From assembly GCF_041053105.1 (NCBI RefSeq), contig NZ_CP163444.1:2914001-2978000 (forward strand): a stretch of 64,000 nucleotides of DNA, in the 5' to 3' direction. Made by a program: the position numbers and the translations under genes. The notes under the pieces are model-generated. The model did no database searches, was not told where the DNA came from, and saw nothing but the letters and a program-made list of their open reading frames with translations. Origin of the DNA: Streptomyces sp. R44 (lineage in GTDB: Bacteria; Actinomycetota; Actinomycetes; Streptomycetales; Streptomycetaceae). How positions within the stretch are numbered: the stretch's first letter is position 1; every line of letters starts with the position of its first letter. Shown here one piece after another: positions 48,723-57,218 of the stretch.

Positions 48723-49964
48723 GTGTCCGTCTCCGTGCTCTCCCGAACCCGCGCCCGGCCGTGGCCCCTGGCCACCGCCGCGGCGGTCTGTCTGCTCTCG
48801 TTCGTCGCCTTCTGGGTGGCGCAACGCCTCGCCCACGTGAACATGCTCGACGTGATGGTCTACCGGGCCGAGGGCGAGACGGTCCGGGCCGGCGGCGACC
48901 TGTACGCGATGCGCGCGACCTCGGCGAACCTCGGCATGACCTACCCGCCGTTCGCGGCTCTGCTGTTCGTCCCGCTGACCCTGGTGGGCGTCCCGCTGAT
49001 GCGGACGCTCACCACGGCGGGGAACCTGCTCCTGGTGGTCGCCCTGGTACAGCTGTCGCTCCAGCTGGTGCGCCCCTCGCTGTCCCGGACCGACCTGTGG
49101 CGCACGACGCTCTGGGTCGCCGCGGTCGTGGTCTGGTGCGAGCCGGTGTGGACGACCCTGCGGTACGGCCAGATCAACCTGCTCATAGCGGTGGCGGTGC
49201 TCTGGGACCTCACCCGCCGCGAGGGCAGCCGCTGGGCCGGCCTGGGCATCGGCCTGGCGACCGCGGTGAAGCTCACACCGGGACTCTTCGTGGTCCTTCT
49301 GCTCGCCGCCGGTCTGTTGCTGTGGCGCAGGGACCGGGGCATGAACCAGTGGCTGCGCACCGCGCTGACGGCGACCGGGGTGTTTCTCGGAACGACGCTG
49401 GCCGTGGCGCTCGCCCTGCCCGCGGACTCGAAGCGGTTCTGGACGGAGACCCTGTTCGAGACCGGCCGGGTCGGCTTCGCCGAGGAGACCGCGAACCAGT
49501 CGATCCGCGGGGTCCTGGCCCGGCTGATGCACACGGACGACCCGGGCATGTGGTGGGCGGTGACCGCGGCCGTCCTGGGCGGCGCGGCGATGGTGCTCGC
49601 GGTGCGGGCGGCGGTGCGCGGCGACAAGGCGGTGGCCGTGGTCGTCTGCGCGTTCACGGCGCTGATGATCAGCCCGATCTCCTGGTCCCACCACTGGGTC
49701 TGGTGCGTGCCCCTGCTGATCCTGCTCGCGGACCGCGCCACGCGCGCGTGGCCGGTGACGGGGGCGGTGGCACTGGCCTTCGCCTCGTTCGCGCTGTGGT
49801 GGGTCCCGCACGACCCGGGCCGCCCCGAACTGGACCAGAACGCGGGGCAGATGCTGCTGTCGGCGATCTATCCGCTGACGGCGACGGCCCTGTTCGTCGG
49901 GTACGCGCTGACGCTGCGGGCGTCGGCACGTGGCGAAGGACGTCAGGCCGTCGCGAAGGAGTAG
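48723..49964 (+). CDS. GT87-family mannosyltransferase-like membrane protein
   Basis: A 413-residue polytopic protein (about 10 helices), starting at GTG. The pattern LDVMVYRAEGETVRAGGDLY, MTYPPFAALLFVPL, RYGQINLLIAVAVLW, ATAVKLTPGLF and ISPISWSHHWVW is characteristic of GT87 (DUF2029) glycosyltransferases that use polyprenyl-phosphate-mannose outside the membrane. Target unknown. Overlaps by about 22 bp the end of the small zinc-ribbon gene on the other strand. Confidence 0.88.
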   Translation: MSVSVLSRTRARPWPLATAAAVCLLSFVAFWVAQRLAHVNMLDVMVYRAEGETVRAGGDLYAMRATSANLGMTYPPFAALLFVPLTLVGVPLMRTLTTAGNLLLVVALVQLSLQLVRPSLSRTDLWRTTLWVAAVVVWCEPVWTTLRYGQINLLIAVAVLWDLTRREGSRWAGLGIGLATAVKLTPGLFVVLLLAAGLLLWRRDRGMNQWLRTALTATGVFLGTTLAVALALPADSKRFWTETLFETGRVGFAEETANQSIRGVLARLMHTDDPGMWWAVTAAVLGGAAMVLAVRAAVRGDKAVAVVVCAFTALMISPISWSHHWVWCVPLLILLADRATRAWPVTGAVALAFASFALWWVPHDPGRPELDQNAGQMLLSAIYPLTATALFVGYALTLRASARGEGRQAVAKE

Positions 49965-50176
49965 AACCGCTTGAGGGTGCAGTGCTCGTCGAGGAGCCGA
50001 CCGTAGATCGGCTCCCCCTCCAGCTCACGGTAGGTCTCGATGGGGTCGCCTTTTATGATCAGCGCCCGCGCGCACTCCTCGCACCAGTACTGGAACCCGG
50101 GGTTGACGGGGTCCATGTCGCGCACGATGGGCGTGCCGCTGCCGCACCAGTCGCACTTCCGCCTGTGTGCACCCAT
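49943..50176 (-). CDS. Small zinc-ribbon protein
   Basis: A 77-residue protein with two CxxC knuckles, CDWC and CEEC, about 23 residues apart (RKCDWCGSGTPIV, QYWCEECARAL), suggesting a single zinc site. Start is the ATG at 50176, with GGAG seven nt upstream; that site lies within the last codons of a tiny upstream open frame. Function unknown. Confidence 0.78.
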   Translation of the reverse strand: MGAHRRKCDWCGSGTPIVRDMDPVNPGFQYWCEECARALIIKGDPIETYRELEGEPIYGRLLDEHCTLKRFYSFATA

Positions 50177-50179
50177 CAA

Positions 50180-50251
50180 TCAGCTCCAGCTGTGGCCGCA
50201 GGCCGTGCACCCATAGGACACCCTGCCGTTGTCGCCGAGCACTTGGGTCAC
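50180..50251 (-). CDS. Possible tiny zinc-knuckle protein
   Basis: A 23-codon open frame from GTG ending YGCTACGHSWS, where C-x2-C-x-H-x-W is a typical zinc-knuckle end. It lies right before the 77-residue zinc-ribbon gene and its last codons hold that gene's ribosome site, suggesting coupling. The start is uncertain (a TTG some 19 codons upstream is possible), and the AGG of its own site directly touches the GTG. Confidence 0.4.
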   Translation of the reverse strand: MTQVLGDNGRVSYGCTACGHSWS

Positions 50252-50313
50252 CCTCCCGTCCGGATCCTCGTCCCCCTCCGGCCGTCCGATTCTGCCATGG
50301 CCCCGCAAGAGGG

Positions 50314-51750
50314 TCAGCGTGATCGTCGCGGCAGTCCCGCCGCGGCGCCCACGACGGAGGCGGCGGCCAGGGCCAGGGCGGTCGCCCACAGCGCGTCGGC
50401 GGAGTCCTGGGCTCCGGAACCCGCGTAACGGCCGAGGAAGAGGGTGCCGAACGTGGCGACACCGACGATCTGGCCGAGCTGCGTGACGGTGGCGAGCAGT
50501 CCGCTGGCATCGGCCGCGTCCTCGGGCCGTACGGCGGCCAGGGCCCCGGTCAGGGCCGGACTGAAGGCCATCGAGATCCCCGCGCCGAACGCGCCCAGGG
50601 CCGGGTAGAGACCCCAGCCTCCGGTGCCGCCGTCCCCGAGCAGCCCTCCGAGGGCGAGGACCGCCGCGGCCGCGAGCAGGAATCCGGCCGGGACGAGCGC
50701 GCGGTGCAGCCGGGCCGGCCAGCGCCGCCAGGTCAGGCCCACGGCCCCGAAGACGACGGCGGCGGGCCCGAAGGTGAGACCGGCGCGCAGCGCGCTGTGG
50801 CCCAGCCCGCCCTGCAGATGCAGGGTGAGGGTGAACAGGAAGCCGGCGTTGACGCCCATCGCCACCGAGATCCACAGGACGGCCCGTCCCATCCCGGGGA
50901 TGCGCAGCACGCGCGGGGCGATCAGCGGTGCGCCGCCGCGCCGGGCGAGCCGCGACTCGTACGCGCCGAAGACGGCGGCGAGCACCGGCGAGCCGCCCAG
51001 GGAGAGCCAGGACCACAGCGGCCAGTCCTGCTCCTGCCCGAGGACCAACGGCGCGGTCAGGAGGGACACGGCGGCGCCGAGCAGCAGCAGACCCGGCAGA
51101 TCGAGGGCACGCGCACGCGTGGGCCCGGTGTGGGCGTCGTCACGGGGCAGCACCCGGGCGCCGAGGACGAGCAGGGCGATCCCGATGGGGACGTTGACCA
51201 GGAAGACCGGCCGCCAGCCGGTGCCGAAGAGGTCGGCGCTCACCAGGATGCCGCCGGCGACCTGTCCGGCGGCGGCGCCGGTGGCCAGGACCGCGGAGTA
51301 GGCACTGAGGGCCCGGACCCGCCGCTCGCCCGTGAAGTTGCGCTGGATGAGGCTCAGCACCTGAGGGATCATCAGGGCGGAGCCCGCGCCCTGCACCAGC
51401 CGGAAGGCGATCAACTGGCCGGATCCCGCGGCGAGTCCGCAGGCGAGGGAGGCCACCGTGAACAGGGCGAGGCCGCCGAGGTAGGCCCGGCGGTGGCCGA
51501 AGAGATCGCCCAGGCGGGCGCCGGTGATCAGCAACACCGCGTAGGAGATGGTGTATCCGGCGATGACGAGCTGGAGCGCGCCTCCGGACGCGGAGAGTTC
51601 GGCCCGGATGGTGGGGGCGGCGACGTTGACGATGAAGACGTCGAGGAGTGCCATGAACTGGGCGGCGAGCACCACGCCGAGCAGCAGTCCGGGCCGGTTG
51701 TCGGTGGCACCGTCTTTACTGAGTGCGGGACGTGTTGTGGTCGAGGTCAT
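50314..51750 (-). CDS. DHA2-type MFS exporter
   Basis: A 478-residue permease of about 14 helices. LLDVFIVNVAAPTI in TM1, ARLGDLFGHRRAYLGG in loop 2-3 and a drug-antiporter motif C region (VLATGAAAGQVAGGIL) indicate H+-coupled drug export. Divergent from a cognate XRE/MmyB regulator with an operator-like palindrome between. Confidence 0.92.
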   Translation of the reverse strand: MTSTTTRPALSKDGATDNRPGLLLGVVLAAQFMALLDVFIVNVAAPTIRAELSASGGALQLVIAGYTISYAVLLITGARLGDLFGHRRAYLGGLALFTVASLACGLAAGSGQLIAFRLVQGAGSALMIPQVLSLIQRNFTGERRVRALSAYSAVLATGAAAGQVAGGILVSADLFGTGWRPVFLVNVPIGIALLVLGARVLPRDDAHTGPTRARALDLPGLLLLGAAVSLLTAPLVLGQEQDWPLWSWLSLGGSPVLAAVFGAYESRLARRGGAPLIAPRVLRIPGMGRAVLWISVAMGVNAGFLFTLTLHLQGGLGHSALRAGLTFGPAAVVFGAVGLTWRRWPARLHRALVPAGFLLAAAAVLALGGLLGDGGTGGWGLYPALGAFGAGISMAFSPALTGALAAVRPEDAADASGLLATVTQLGQIVGVATFGTLFLGRYAGSGAQDSADALWATALALAAASVVGAAAGLPRRSR

Positions 51751-51801
51751 GCGTCGAGCGTGACCGCGATCGGATACGGGTAACGAGAGCCCGCCGATGC
51801 T

Positions 51802-51816
51802 GGTACTGACAGCACC
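51802..51816. promoter_or_regulatory. Candidate operator between exporter and XRE regulator
   Basis: GGTACTG-A-CAGCACC, a 15-bp dyad with one mismatched pair, centred in the 101-bp divergent region. It is well placed for binding by the adjacent XRE regulator. Confidence 0.5.
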
Positions 51817-51851
51817 TGGCAGTGGCGGCACGGAGACTCGACCATGGGGGT

Positions 51852-52742
51852 GTGACGATCGTGGCAGCACTGCCGGCGCAACGACGACGACCGGAACTGG
51901 CCGCGTTCCTGCGCAGCCGCCGGGCCAGGGTGACCCCGGAGGACGTGGGCATGCCGCCGGGACTCCGCCGGCGCACACCGGGGCTGCGCCGCGAGGAGGT
52001 CGCCCAGCTCTCGGGCGTCGGCGTCACCTGGTACACCTGGCTGGAGCAGGGCCGGCCGATCAACGCCTCCGCGCAGGTCCTGGACGCCGTGGCCCGCACC
52101 CTCCGGCTCGACCGGCCGGAGCGCGAGCACCTCTACCACCTCGCCGAAGTGCCGTACGCCCCGGACCGGTCCGGGGCCGACGTCCCGGAGGTCAGCCCGG
52201 AGATCCAGGGGATCCTCGACGCCCTCGACCCGCTCCCGGCGGTGCTGTACAACGCGCGGTACGACGTCCTGGCGACCAACGTCCTGTACGAGCGGCTCCT
52301 GATGCAGAACGGACCGGGCCTGGACACCGGCCCGTTCGGCATACGCAACGTGCTCTGGGCGCTCTTCAGCGTGCCGGCGCCCAAGTGCCCGGTGGTCGAC
52401 CGGAAGCGGGAGCTGCCGCTGATGGTGGCCCAGCTGCGGGGCGCGTACGGCCGCCATGTGGGCGAGCCCGAGTGGGAGGAGTTCATACGGCGTCTCGCGG
52501 AGACCAGCCCGGAGTTCGCCCGGCTCTGGCGCAGCGGGGACGTGGTGCCCCCGGGGACGCGGGTGAAGACCTTCCGGCACGACCTGGTGGGCGAGGTCCG
52601 GCTGACCTCGGTCTCCCTCTCGGTCAACGGGATGCCGGAGTGCCGGATCGTGACGTACACGCCGAGCGACGAGGAGAGCCGCCGCGGGATCGAGCTCCTG
52701 CGCAAGGCGAAAGGTGACGGAACGACGAATCCCGCCCCCTGA
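51852..52742 (+). CDS. XRE-family regulator with MmyB-like domain (second copy)
   Basis: A 296-residue regulator. Helix-turn-helix with RRRTPGLRREEVAQLSGVG and WYTWLEQGRPINAS; MmyB-like ligand domain from about 100 on (AVLYNARYDVLATN). Start at GTG 51852 or GTG 51861; neither has an ideal site. It shares strong similarity with the regulator at 7061-7948, and both control a divergent MFS exporter. Its last bases form part of the terminator hairpin of the facing tRNA-Ala. Confidence 0.9.
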   Translation: MTIVAALPAQRRRPELAAFLRSRRARVTPEDVGMPPGLRRRTPGLRREEVAQLSGVGVTWYTWLEQGRPINASAQVLDAVARTLRLDRPEREHLYHLAEVPYAPDRSGADVPEVSPEIQGILDALDPLPAVLYNARYDVLATNVLYERLLMQNGPGLDTGPFGIRNVLWALFSVPAPKCPVVDRKRELPLMVAQLRGAYGRHVGEPEWEEFIRRLAETSPEFARLWRSGDVVPPGTRVKTFRHDLVGEVRLTSVSLSVNGMPECRIVTYTPSDEESRRGIELLRKAKGDGTTNPAP

Positions 52743-52754
52743 TGGGGACGGGAT
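52729..52754 (-). terminator. Terminator of tRNA-Ala copy 3, overlapping the XRE 3' end
   Basis: ATCCCG-C-CCCC (52729-52739) and GGGG-A-CGGGAT (52744-52754) pair with one internal mismatch around TGAT. It starts 10 bp past the tRNA 3' end and overlaps the XRE stop codon, acting between converging genes. Confidence 0.7.
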
Positions 52755-52764
52755 CCGGTGACTG

Positions 52765-52837
52765 TGGAGCTAAGGAGAATTGAACTCCTGACCTCCTGCA
52801 TGCCATGCAGGCGCTCTACCAACTGAGCTATAGCCCC
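52765..52837 (-). tRNA. tRNA-Ala (anticodon GGC), copy 3
   Basis: Identical over 73 nt to the two copies 4.2 kb away, same orientation. Flanking DNA differs beyond a few bases. Its location bounds a segment with an exporter/regulator pair. Confidence 0.97.
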
Positions 52838-52932
52838 TCGTGTTCTTCGCGCTCCGCGCTGCGAACAAGAAGAACTTTAGCCTGTGACCTGCCGGAAAGT
52901 GAAATCCGGGCCCGGCAGGCCGGTCGGGGGGC

Positions 52933-53586
52933 TCAGTCGTCGTCGCCGAGGACCGGCTCGGGCAGCGTGCCCGCGTTGTGCTCCATCAGGCGCCAGCCGC
53001 GGGCGCCCTCGCCGAGCACCGACCAGCAGCAGTTCGAGAGCCCGCCCAGGCTCTCCCAGTGCCGGGCCTCCAGGCCGAGGAGCCGGCCGATGGTGGTGCG
53101 GATGGTGCCGCCGTGGCTGACCACGACGAGCGTGCCGTCCTCGGGGAGCTTGTCGGCGTGCTCCAGGACCACGGGGGCGGCCCGGTCGGCCACCTCGGTC
53201 TCGAGCTCGCCGCCGCCCCGGCGCACGGGCTCGCCGCGCTTCCAGGCGGCGTACTGCTCGCCGTACCGCGCGACGATCTCGTCGTGGGTCAGTCCCTGCC
53301 ACTCCCCCGCGTACGTCTCGCGCAGGGCGGAGTCGTGGGCGACGGCGTGGCCGGTGAGCACGGCGAGCTCGGCGGCGGTGGCCGCCGCCCGCTTCAGGTC
53401 GGAGGCCACGATGGCGTCCGGCTTGAGCGCGGCGAGCAGCCGTGCGGCCCGGCGCGCCTGGGCGACGCCGGTCTCCGTCAGCTCGATGTCGGTCGAGCCC
53501 TGGAAGCGGCGCTCCAGGTTCCAGGAGGTCTGACCGTGACGCCAGAGGACGATGCGGCGGCCGCTGCCGCCCTTGGTGGCGCTCAG
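52933..53586 (-). CDS. Histidine phosphatase, apparent CTG start
   Basis: A 217-residue phosphoglycerate-mutase-like phosphatase. The catalytic RHG motif is seen as RRIVLWRHGQTSWN at about residues 10-23, and the second His in VVVSHGGTIRTT. No ATG, GTG or TTG lies upstream of RHG before an in-frame stop. The only plausible initiator is CTG at 53586-53584, overlapping the rsfS stop as CTGA, with GGTGAG five nt upstream. The first usual start codon (GTG at 53409) would delete the active site. Coupled to rsfS; substrate unknown. Confidence 0.82.
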   Translation of the reverse strand: MSATKGGSGRRIVLWRHGQTSWNLERRFQGSTDIELTETGVAQARRAARLLAALKPDAIVASDLKRAAATAAELAVLTGHAVAHDSALRETYAGEWQGLTHDEIVARYGEQYAAWKRGEPVRRGGGELETEVADRAAPVVLEHADKLPEDGTLVVVSHGGTIRTTIGRLLGLEARHWESLGGLSNCCWSVLGEGARGWRLMEHNAGTLPEPVLGDDD

Positions 53587-54047
53587 CTCAGCTCACCGTC
53601 CGGTCCCTCGGGGAGGCCGGAGCCGGCCTCGATGTCGGCGCCGGTCAGGGCGGCGTGCTCGGCGGCCTTGCCGCGGGTCTTCAGGGCGTCCTCGGGCAGG
53701 TCGAGCTCGGGGCAGTCCTTCCACAGCCGCTCCAGGGCGTAGAAGACCCGCTCCTCGCTGTGCTGGACGTGGACGACGATGTCGACGTAGTCCAGCAGGA
53801 TCCAGCGCGCGTCGCGGTCGCCCTCACGGCGGACCGGCTTGGCGCCGAGCTCCTTCTGCAGCCGCTCTTCGATCTCGTCGACGATCGACTTGACCTGGCG
53901 GTCGTTGGGCGCGGAGGCGAGCAGGAAGGCGTCGGTGATCGACAGCACGTCGCTGACGTCGTACGCGATGATGTCGTGCGCGAGCCGGTCGGCGGCCGCC
54001 TGTGCGGCGGTCTTGACGAGCTCGATGGAACGGTCCGTGGCGGTCAC
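53583..54047 (-). CDS. rsfS: Ribosome silencing factor RsfS
   Basis: A 154-residue protein that binds L14 (uL14) and blocks subunit joining in poor nutrient states. Core: LAHDIIAYDVSDVLSITDAF, ASAPNDRQVKSIVDEIEE, DYVDIVVHVQHSEERVFYAL. The GTG at 54047 starts the family core (VTATDRSIELV). A 25-residue extension follows the core. Lies downstream of the LCP gene and nadD. Confidence 0.95.
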   Translation of the reverse strand: MTATDRSIELVKTAAQAAADRLAHDIIAYDVSDVLSITDAFLLASAPNDRQVKSIVDEIEERLQKELGAKPVRREGDRDARWILLDYVDIVVHVQHSEERVFYALERLWKDCPELDLPEDALKTRGKAAEHAALTGADIEAGSGLPEGPDGELS

Positions 54048-54211
54048 AAGCAGGCTTTCGTCGGCGGTCCAGTACCCCTCCAGGGTCTCACGGACCGCCG
54101 ACGCGCCCGTCGGCGTTTTCCGGGGCGCTCTCACACGCCCCTCGTCGGGCCTCTCACCGCACCCCGCACCGGCCTCTCATCGCACTCCTCATCGGCCCCT
54201 CATCGGGCGCC

Positions 54212-55939
54212 TCATCGGGTCCCCGGGACCTTGTAGTCCCGGCCCAGGATCACGGTGACGGCGATCGTTCCCGAGGGCTTGCCCTTCTCGACCGAGCCGG
54301 CGGGCAGCCCCAGCGTCTTGGCCACCTCGGCCGCCGTCGCCTTCTGGCCGTCGTCGCCGTAGAGGACCTGCGATTCCTCCCGGGCCGGGGCGTCGGCGCC
54401 GCCCACGAAGGCGTAGCCGCCGTTGATGAGCGCGACCCTGGCCGCCTCGGCCGCCTTCCTGCCGGAACCGTCCCGCACCGAGACCCGGGGCACCTCGCCC
54501 GCCTCGGGGGCGGTGACCTTGCCGCCCAGGATGTCCTTCACCACGCTGTCGCTCGCGCCCTCGGTCAGCGCTCCGTCCTCCCCCACCGGGAGCAGGGCCG
54601 TCTTGTAGTCGCCGATCTTGGCGTGCTCGGCGAGCTTGGCCAGGGACGCGCCGAGGTCCTTCTCCGGAAGCGAGGGGTCGAGGATCTGCTGGAGGGTCTC
54701 GATGGTGACCGTGGCCGCCTCGGGGTCGCTGGAGAACTTGCGCAGCACCCCGTACATGACCCGGCCGAAGCGCTGGAGCTGCTTGGCCTCGGCCTCGCCG
54801 GGCGCCCGGTAGGTGGCGTAGGCGACGGCCGCGCGGCCGTTCAGGGTCTGCTTCTCGCCCTGCTTGACCAGGGGTTCGGCGCCCTTCTTGGTGTCGGGGA
54901 CGTTCGTGTCGGTGTCGATCTCGATGCCGCTGACGGACTCGACGAGGTTCTCCAGGTACGGGGTGTCCAGCCGCCAGGTGCCGGTGATCTTCGCCCCGAG
55001 CAGGTTGCCGATCGCCTCCCGGGTGCCGCTGGAGCCGTCGTCCTCGACGGACTTCCCGAGGGTGGTCCCCGAGCCCTCGGCGTCGGCGACGACGACGGAG
55101 TTGGGGAGGAGGACGGTGGTGCCCTGGCGGGTGGTCGTGTTGTCCACGAGCAGGGCGGTGGAGGTGTTGCCGTTCTTGAGGTCGTGGAGGTGGACGACGA
55201 TCGTGTCGCGCTGCTGCGGGCCGGTCGCCGTGTTCCCGCCCTTCTGCTCCGGGTCGGACGAGCCGGGGAGCAGGCCGGCGGACCAGAGGTAGCCGACGCC
55301 GCCGGCGACGGCGAGCACGAGGACGACGACGAGCGCGACGATGCGGTTGCGTCCGCGCCGCCTGGCCTCCTCGCGCCGCTCGGAACGGCTCTCGGTGAAC
55401 TTGAGCCAGTCGATGACGTCCTCGGAGTCCTCGTCGGGCTCCTCGATGAACGAGAACTGCTCGGTGCGGTACGCGCGGTCGTCCTCGTCCCGCCGGGGCG
55501 GCGCGGGCCGCTCGGACGCGGGGCGCTGACCGGGCACTCCGGCCGGCGCGGCGACCGGGGCGGCGGGGGCCGCGGGCGCGGCCTGGACGGGCGCCTGGAC
55601 GGGCGTCTGGACGGGGTGGGGAGCGGGTGCGGGGGTGGGCTCGGCCTGGGTGGCCCACTGCTGCCCGGTGTCGTGGGACGGGTAGGCGTAGCCCTGCTGC
55701 CCGTAGGGGTCGTACTGCTGCGGGGCAGGACCCTGCTGCTGGGCGGGCTGCTGCTGGGCGTACGGGTCGTAGCCGTACGCCTGCTGCTGCGGCTGCTGCT
55801 GTCCGTAGGGGTCGTAGTGCTGCGCGGGCGCCTGCTGCTGTGCCTGCGGCTGCTGGTACACCGGCTGCCCGTACTCGTCGTAGCCGATGATCTGCGGCTG
55901 CGGATAGTACGGGTCGTACGGGTGCTGCTGATCGTTCAC
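54212..55939 (-). CDS. LytR-CpsA-Psr (LCP) family wall ligase-like protein
   Basis: A 575-residue protein. Residues 1-125 are an extended Gln/Pro/Tyr-rich cytoplasmic region (repeats of YDPYGQQ and YDPYAQQ), then a charged segment, one transmembrane helix (about 193-215), an LCP domain (DTIVVHLHDLKNGNTSTALL, QLQRFGRVMYGVL) and a C-terminal LytR_C domain (VSVRDGSGRKAAEAARV). LCP proteins transfer glycopolymers to peptidoglycan. Between nadD and rsfS, a conserved actinomycete order. Confidence 0.9.
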   Translation of the reverse strand: MNDQQHPYDPYYPQPQIIGYDEYGQPVYQQPQAQQQAPAQHYDPYGQQQPQQQAYGYDPYAQQQPAQQQGPAPQQYDPYGQQGYAYPSHDTGQQWATQAEPTPAPAPHPVQTPVQAPVQAAPAAPAAPVAAPAGVPGQRPASERPAPPRRDEDDRAYRTEQFSFIEEPDEDSEDVIDWLKFTESRSERREEARRRGRNRIVALVVVLVLAVAGGVGYLWSAGLLPGSSDPEQKGGNTATGPQQRDTIVVHLHDLKNGNTSTALLVDNTTTRQGTTVLLPNSVVVADAEGSGTTLGKSVEDDGSSGTREAIGNLLGAKITGTWRLDTPYLENLVESVSGIEIDTDTNVPDTKKGAEPLVKQGEKQTLNGRAAVAYATYRAPGEAEAKQLQRFGRVMYGVLRKFSSDPEAATVTIETLQQILDPSLPEKDLGASLAKLAEHAKIGDYKTALLPVGEDGALTEGASDSVVKDILGGKVTAPEAGEVPRVSVRDGSGRKAAEAARVALINGGYAFVGGADAPAREESQVLYGDDGQKATAAEVAKTLGLPAGSVEKGKPSGTIAVTVILGRDYKVPGTR

Positions 55940-55958
55940 CGGTGGCCCTCCCCGAAGC

Positions 55959-56579
55959 TCACTCGCCGCGGTACAACTGGCGCTTGTCGATGTAGCGCAC
56001 CACGCCGTCCGGGACCAGGTACCAGACGGGATCGCCCTGCGCGACCCTCGCCCGGCAGTCGGTCGAGGAGATGGCGAGCGCGGGGATCTCGACGAGCGAG
56101 ACGCCGCCCTTGGGCAGTCCGTCGTCGGTGAGGTCGTGGCCCGGCCGGGTGACGCCGATGAAGTGGGCGAGCGAGAAGAGCTCCTCGGCGTCGCGCCAGG
56201 TGAGGATCTGCGACAGCGCGTCGGCCCCGGTGATGAAGAAGAGGTCCGAGTCGCTGTTGAGAGACCGCAGGTCCCGCAGGGTGTCGATGGTGTACGTCGC
56301 GCCGCCGCGGTCGATGTCGATGCGGCTCACGGAGAACTGCGGGTTGGACGCCGTGGCGATGACCGTCATCAGATAGCGGTCCTCCGGCGACGAGACGACC
56401 TTGTGGCTCTTCTGCCACGGCTCCCCGGTCGGTACGAACACCACCTCGTCCAGGTGGAACAGGGCGGCGACCTCGCTGGCCGCCACCAGGTGTCCATGGT
56501 GGATCGGGTCGAAGGTTCCGCCCATCACGCCGAGTCGGCGCTTGCCGCGCCCGCCAGTAGGCACTTCCTGCTCTCCCAT
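55959..56579 (-). CDS. nadD: Nicotinate-nucleotide adenylyltransferase
   Basis: A 206-residue enzyme making deamido-NAD from NaMN and ATP. Nucleotidyltransferase motif [12 protein letters not shown] and second motif ISSTDCRAR are intact. The ATG at 56579 ([10 protein letters not shown]) is used. 19 bp before the LCP gene. Confidence 0.96.
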   Translation of the reverse strand: MGEQEVPTGGRGKRRLGVMGGTFDPIHHGHLVAASEVAALFHLDEVVFVPTGEPWQKSHKVVSSPEDRYLMTVIATASNPQFSVSRIDIDRGGATYTIDTLRDLRSLNSDSDLFFITGADALSQILTWRDAEELFSLAHFIGVTRPGHDLTDDGLPKGGVSLVEIPALAISSTDCRARVAQGDPVWYLVPDGVVRYIDKRQLYRGE

Positions 56580-56631
56580 GCGTGCAGAGCCTACTGGCAC
56601 GGCGACGGACGCCGGATCAGCGGTATCCGGT

Positions 56632-56793
56632 TCAGCGGTCGCGGTTGAAGCGGGTGGTGATCCACAGCAGCAGAAGCAGGGCGCCGAAGGCACCGAAGCC
56701 GGTGAGGTAGGGGCTGAGGCTTTCGTGGTTGCCGCCGTGCTCGGCGCCCTCGGCGAGGGTGACCAGGTGGGCGGCGGTGCTGTGGAGGCTCAT
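56632..56793 (-). CDS. Small membrane protein of unknown function
   Basis: A 53-residue protein, [20 protein letters not shown] at the start, then one transmembrane helix ([18 protein letters not shown]) and a short basic end (TRFNRDR). Located upstream of nadD, where related genomes also carry a small membrane protein (inference). AGG lies about 11 nt before the ATG. Confidence 0.68.
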   Translation of the reverse strand: MSLHSTAAHLVTLAEGAEHGGNHESLSPYLTGFGAFGALLLLLWITTRFNRDR

Positions 56794-56876
56794 CTTCGGC
56801 AGACCTATCGATCGGGGATGGGAGCGGAGACTTCGCGCACATCGTATGCGGGCGGTCGCGACGCGCTCACGCCGAC

Positions 56877-57089
56877 TCAGGCGTTGGCGTCGCGCCCCGC
56901 GTCGGTGTCCGTGCCGCCGGCGGTGCCGTCGCCGTCCGTGTCGTCCCTGCGGTACCCGCGCAGCAGGAACCAGGCGGCGAGCGCGCAGCCCACCATCGAG
57001 ACGAGCAGCACGATCCGGAGCGTGTCGCCCGGCCCCTGCTGTGCGGCGGTCGCGAGCAGTTCGGCCGCGGCGTCGGCGGTGTCCGGCAT
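56877..57089 (-). CDS. Small single-pass membrane protein
   Basis: A 70-residue protein with one transmembrane segment (IVLLVSMVGCALAAWFLLRG) and a Asp/Gly/Thr-rich cytosolic tail. No family recognised. Divergent from the M48 protease gene. Confidence 0.6.
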   Translation of the reverse strand: MPDTADAAAELLATAAQQGPGDTLRIVLLVSMVGCALAAWFLLRGYRRDDTDGDGTAGGTDTDAGRDANA

Positions 57090-57218
57090 GTCGGTCGTGT
57101 CCTTCGGTCGTCCTCGGTGCCCCAGTTATCCACAGGGCCCCGGCACACGGTAGCGCCACCGCCTACGCTGGGGGCAGTCAGGGGGACGAGCACCGACTCG
57201 TACGAACAGGGGGCATCC

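Noticed and set aside
54864..55292. Plus-strand frame within the LCP gene
   Set aside because: Antisense to the conserved LCP domain and without any recognised feature.
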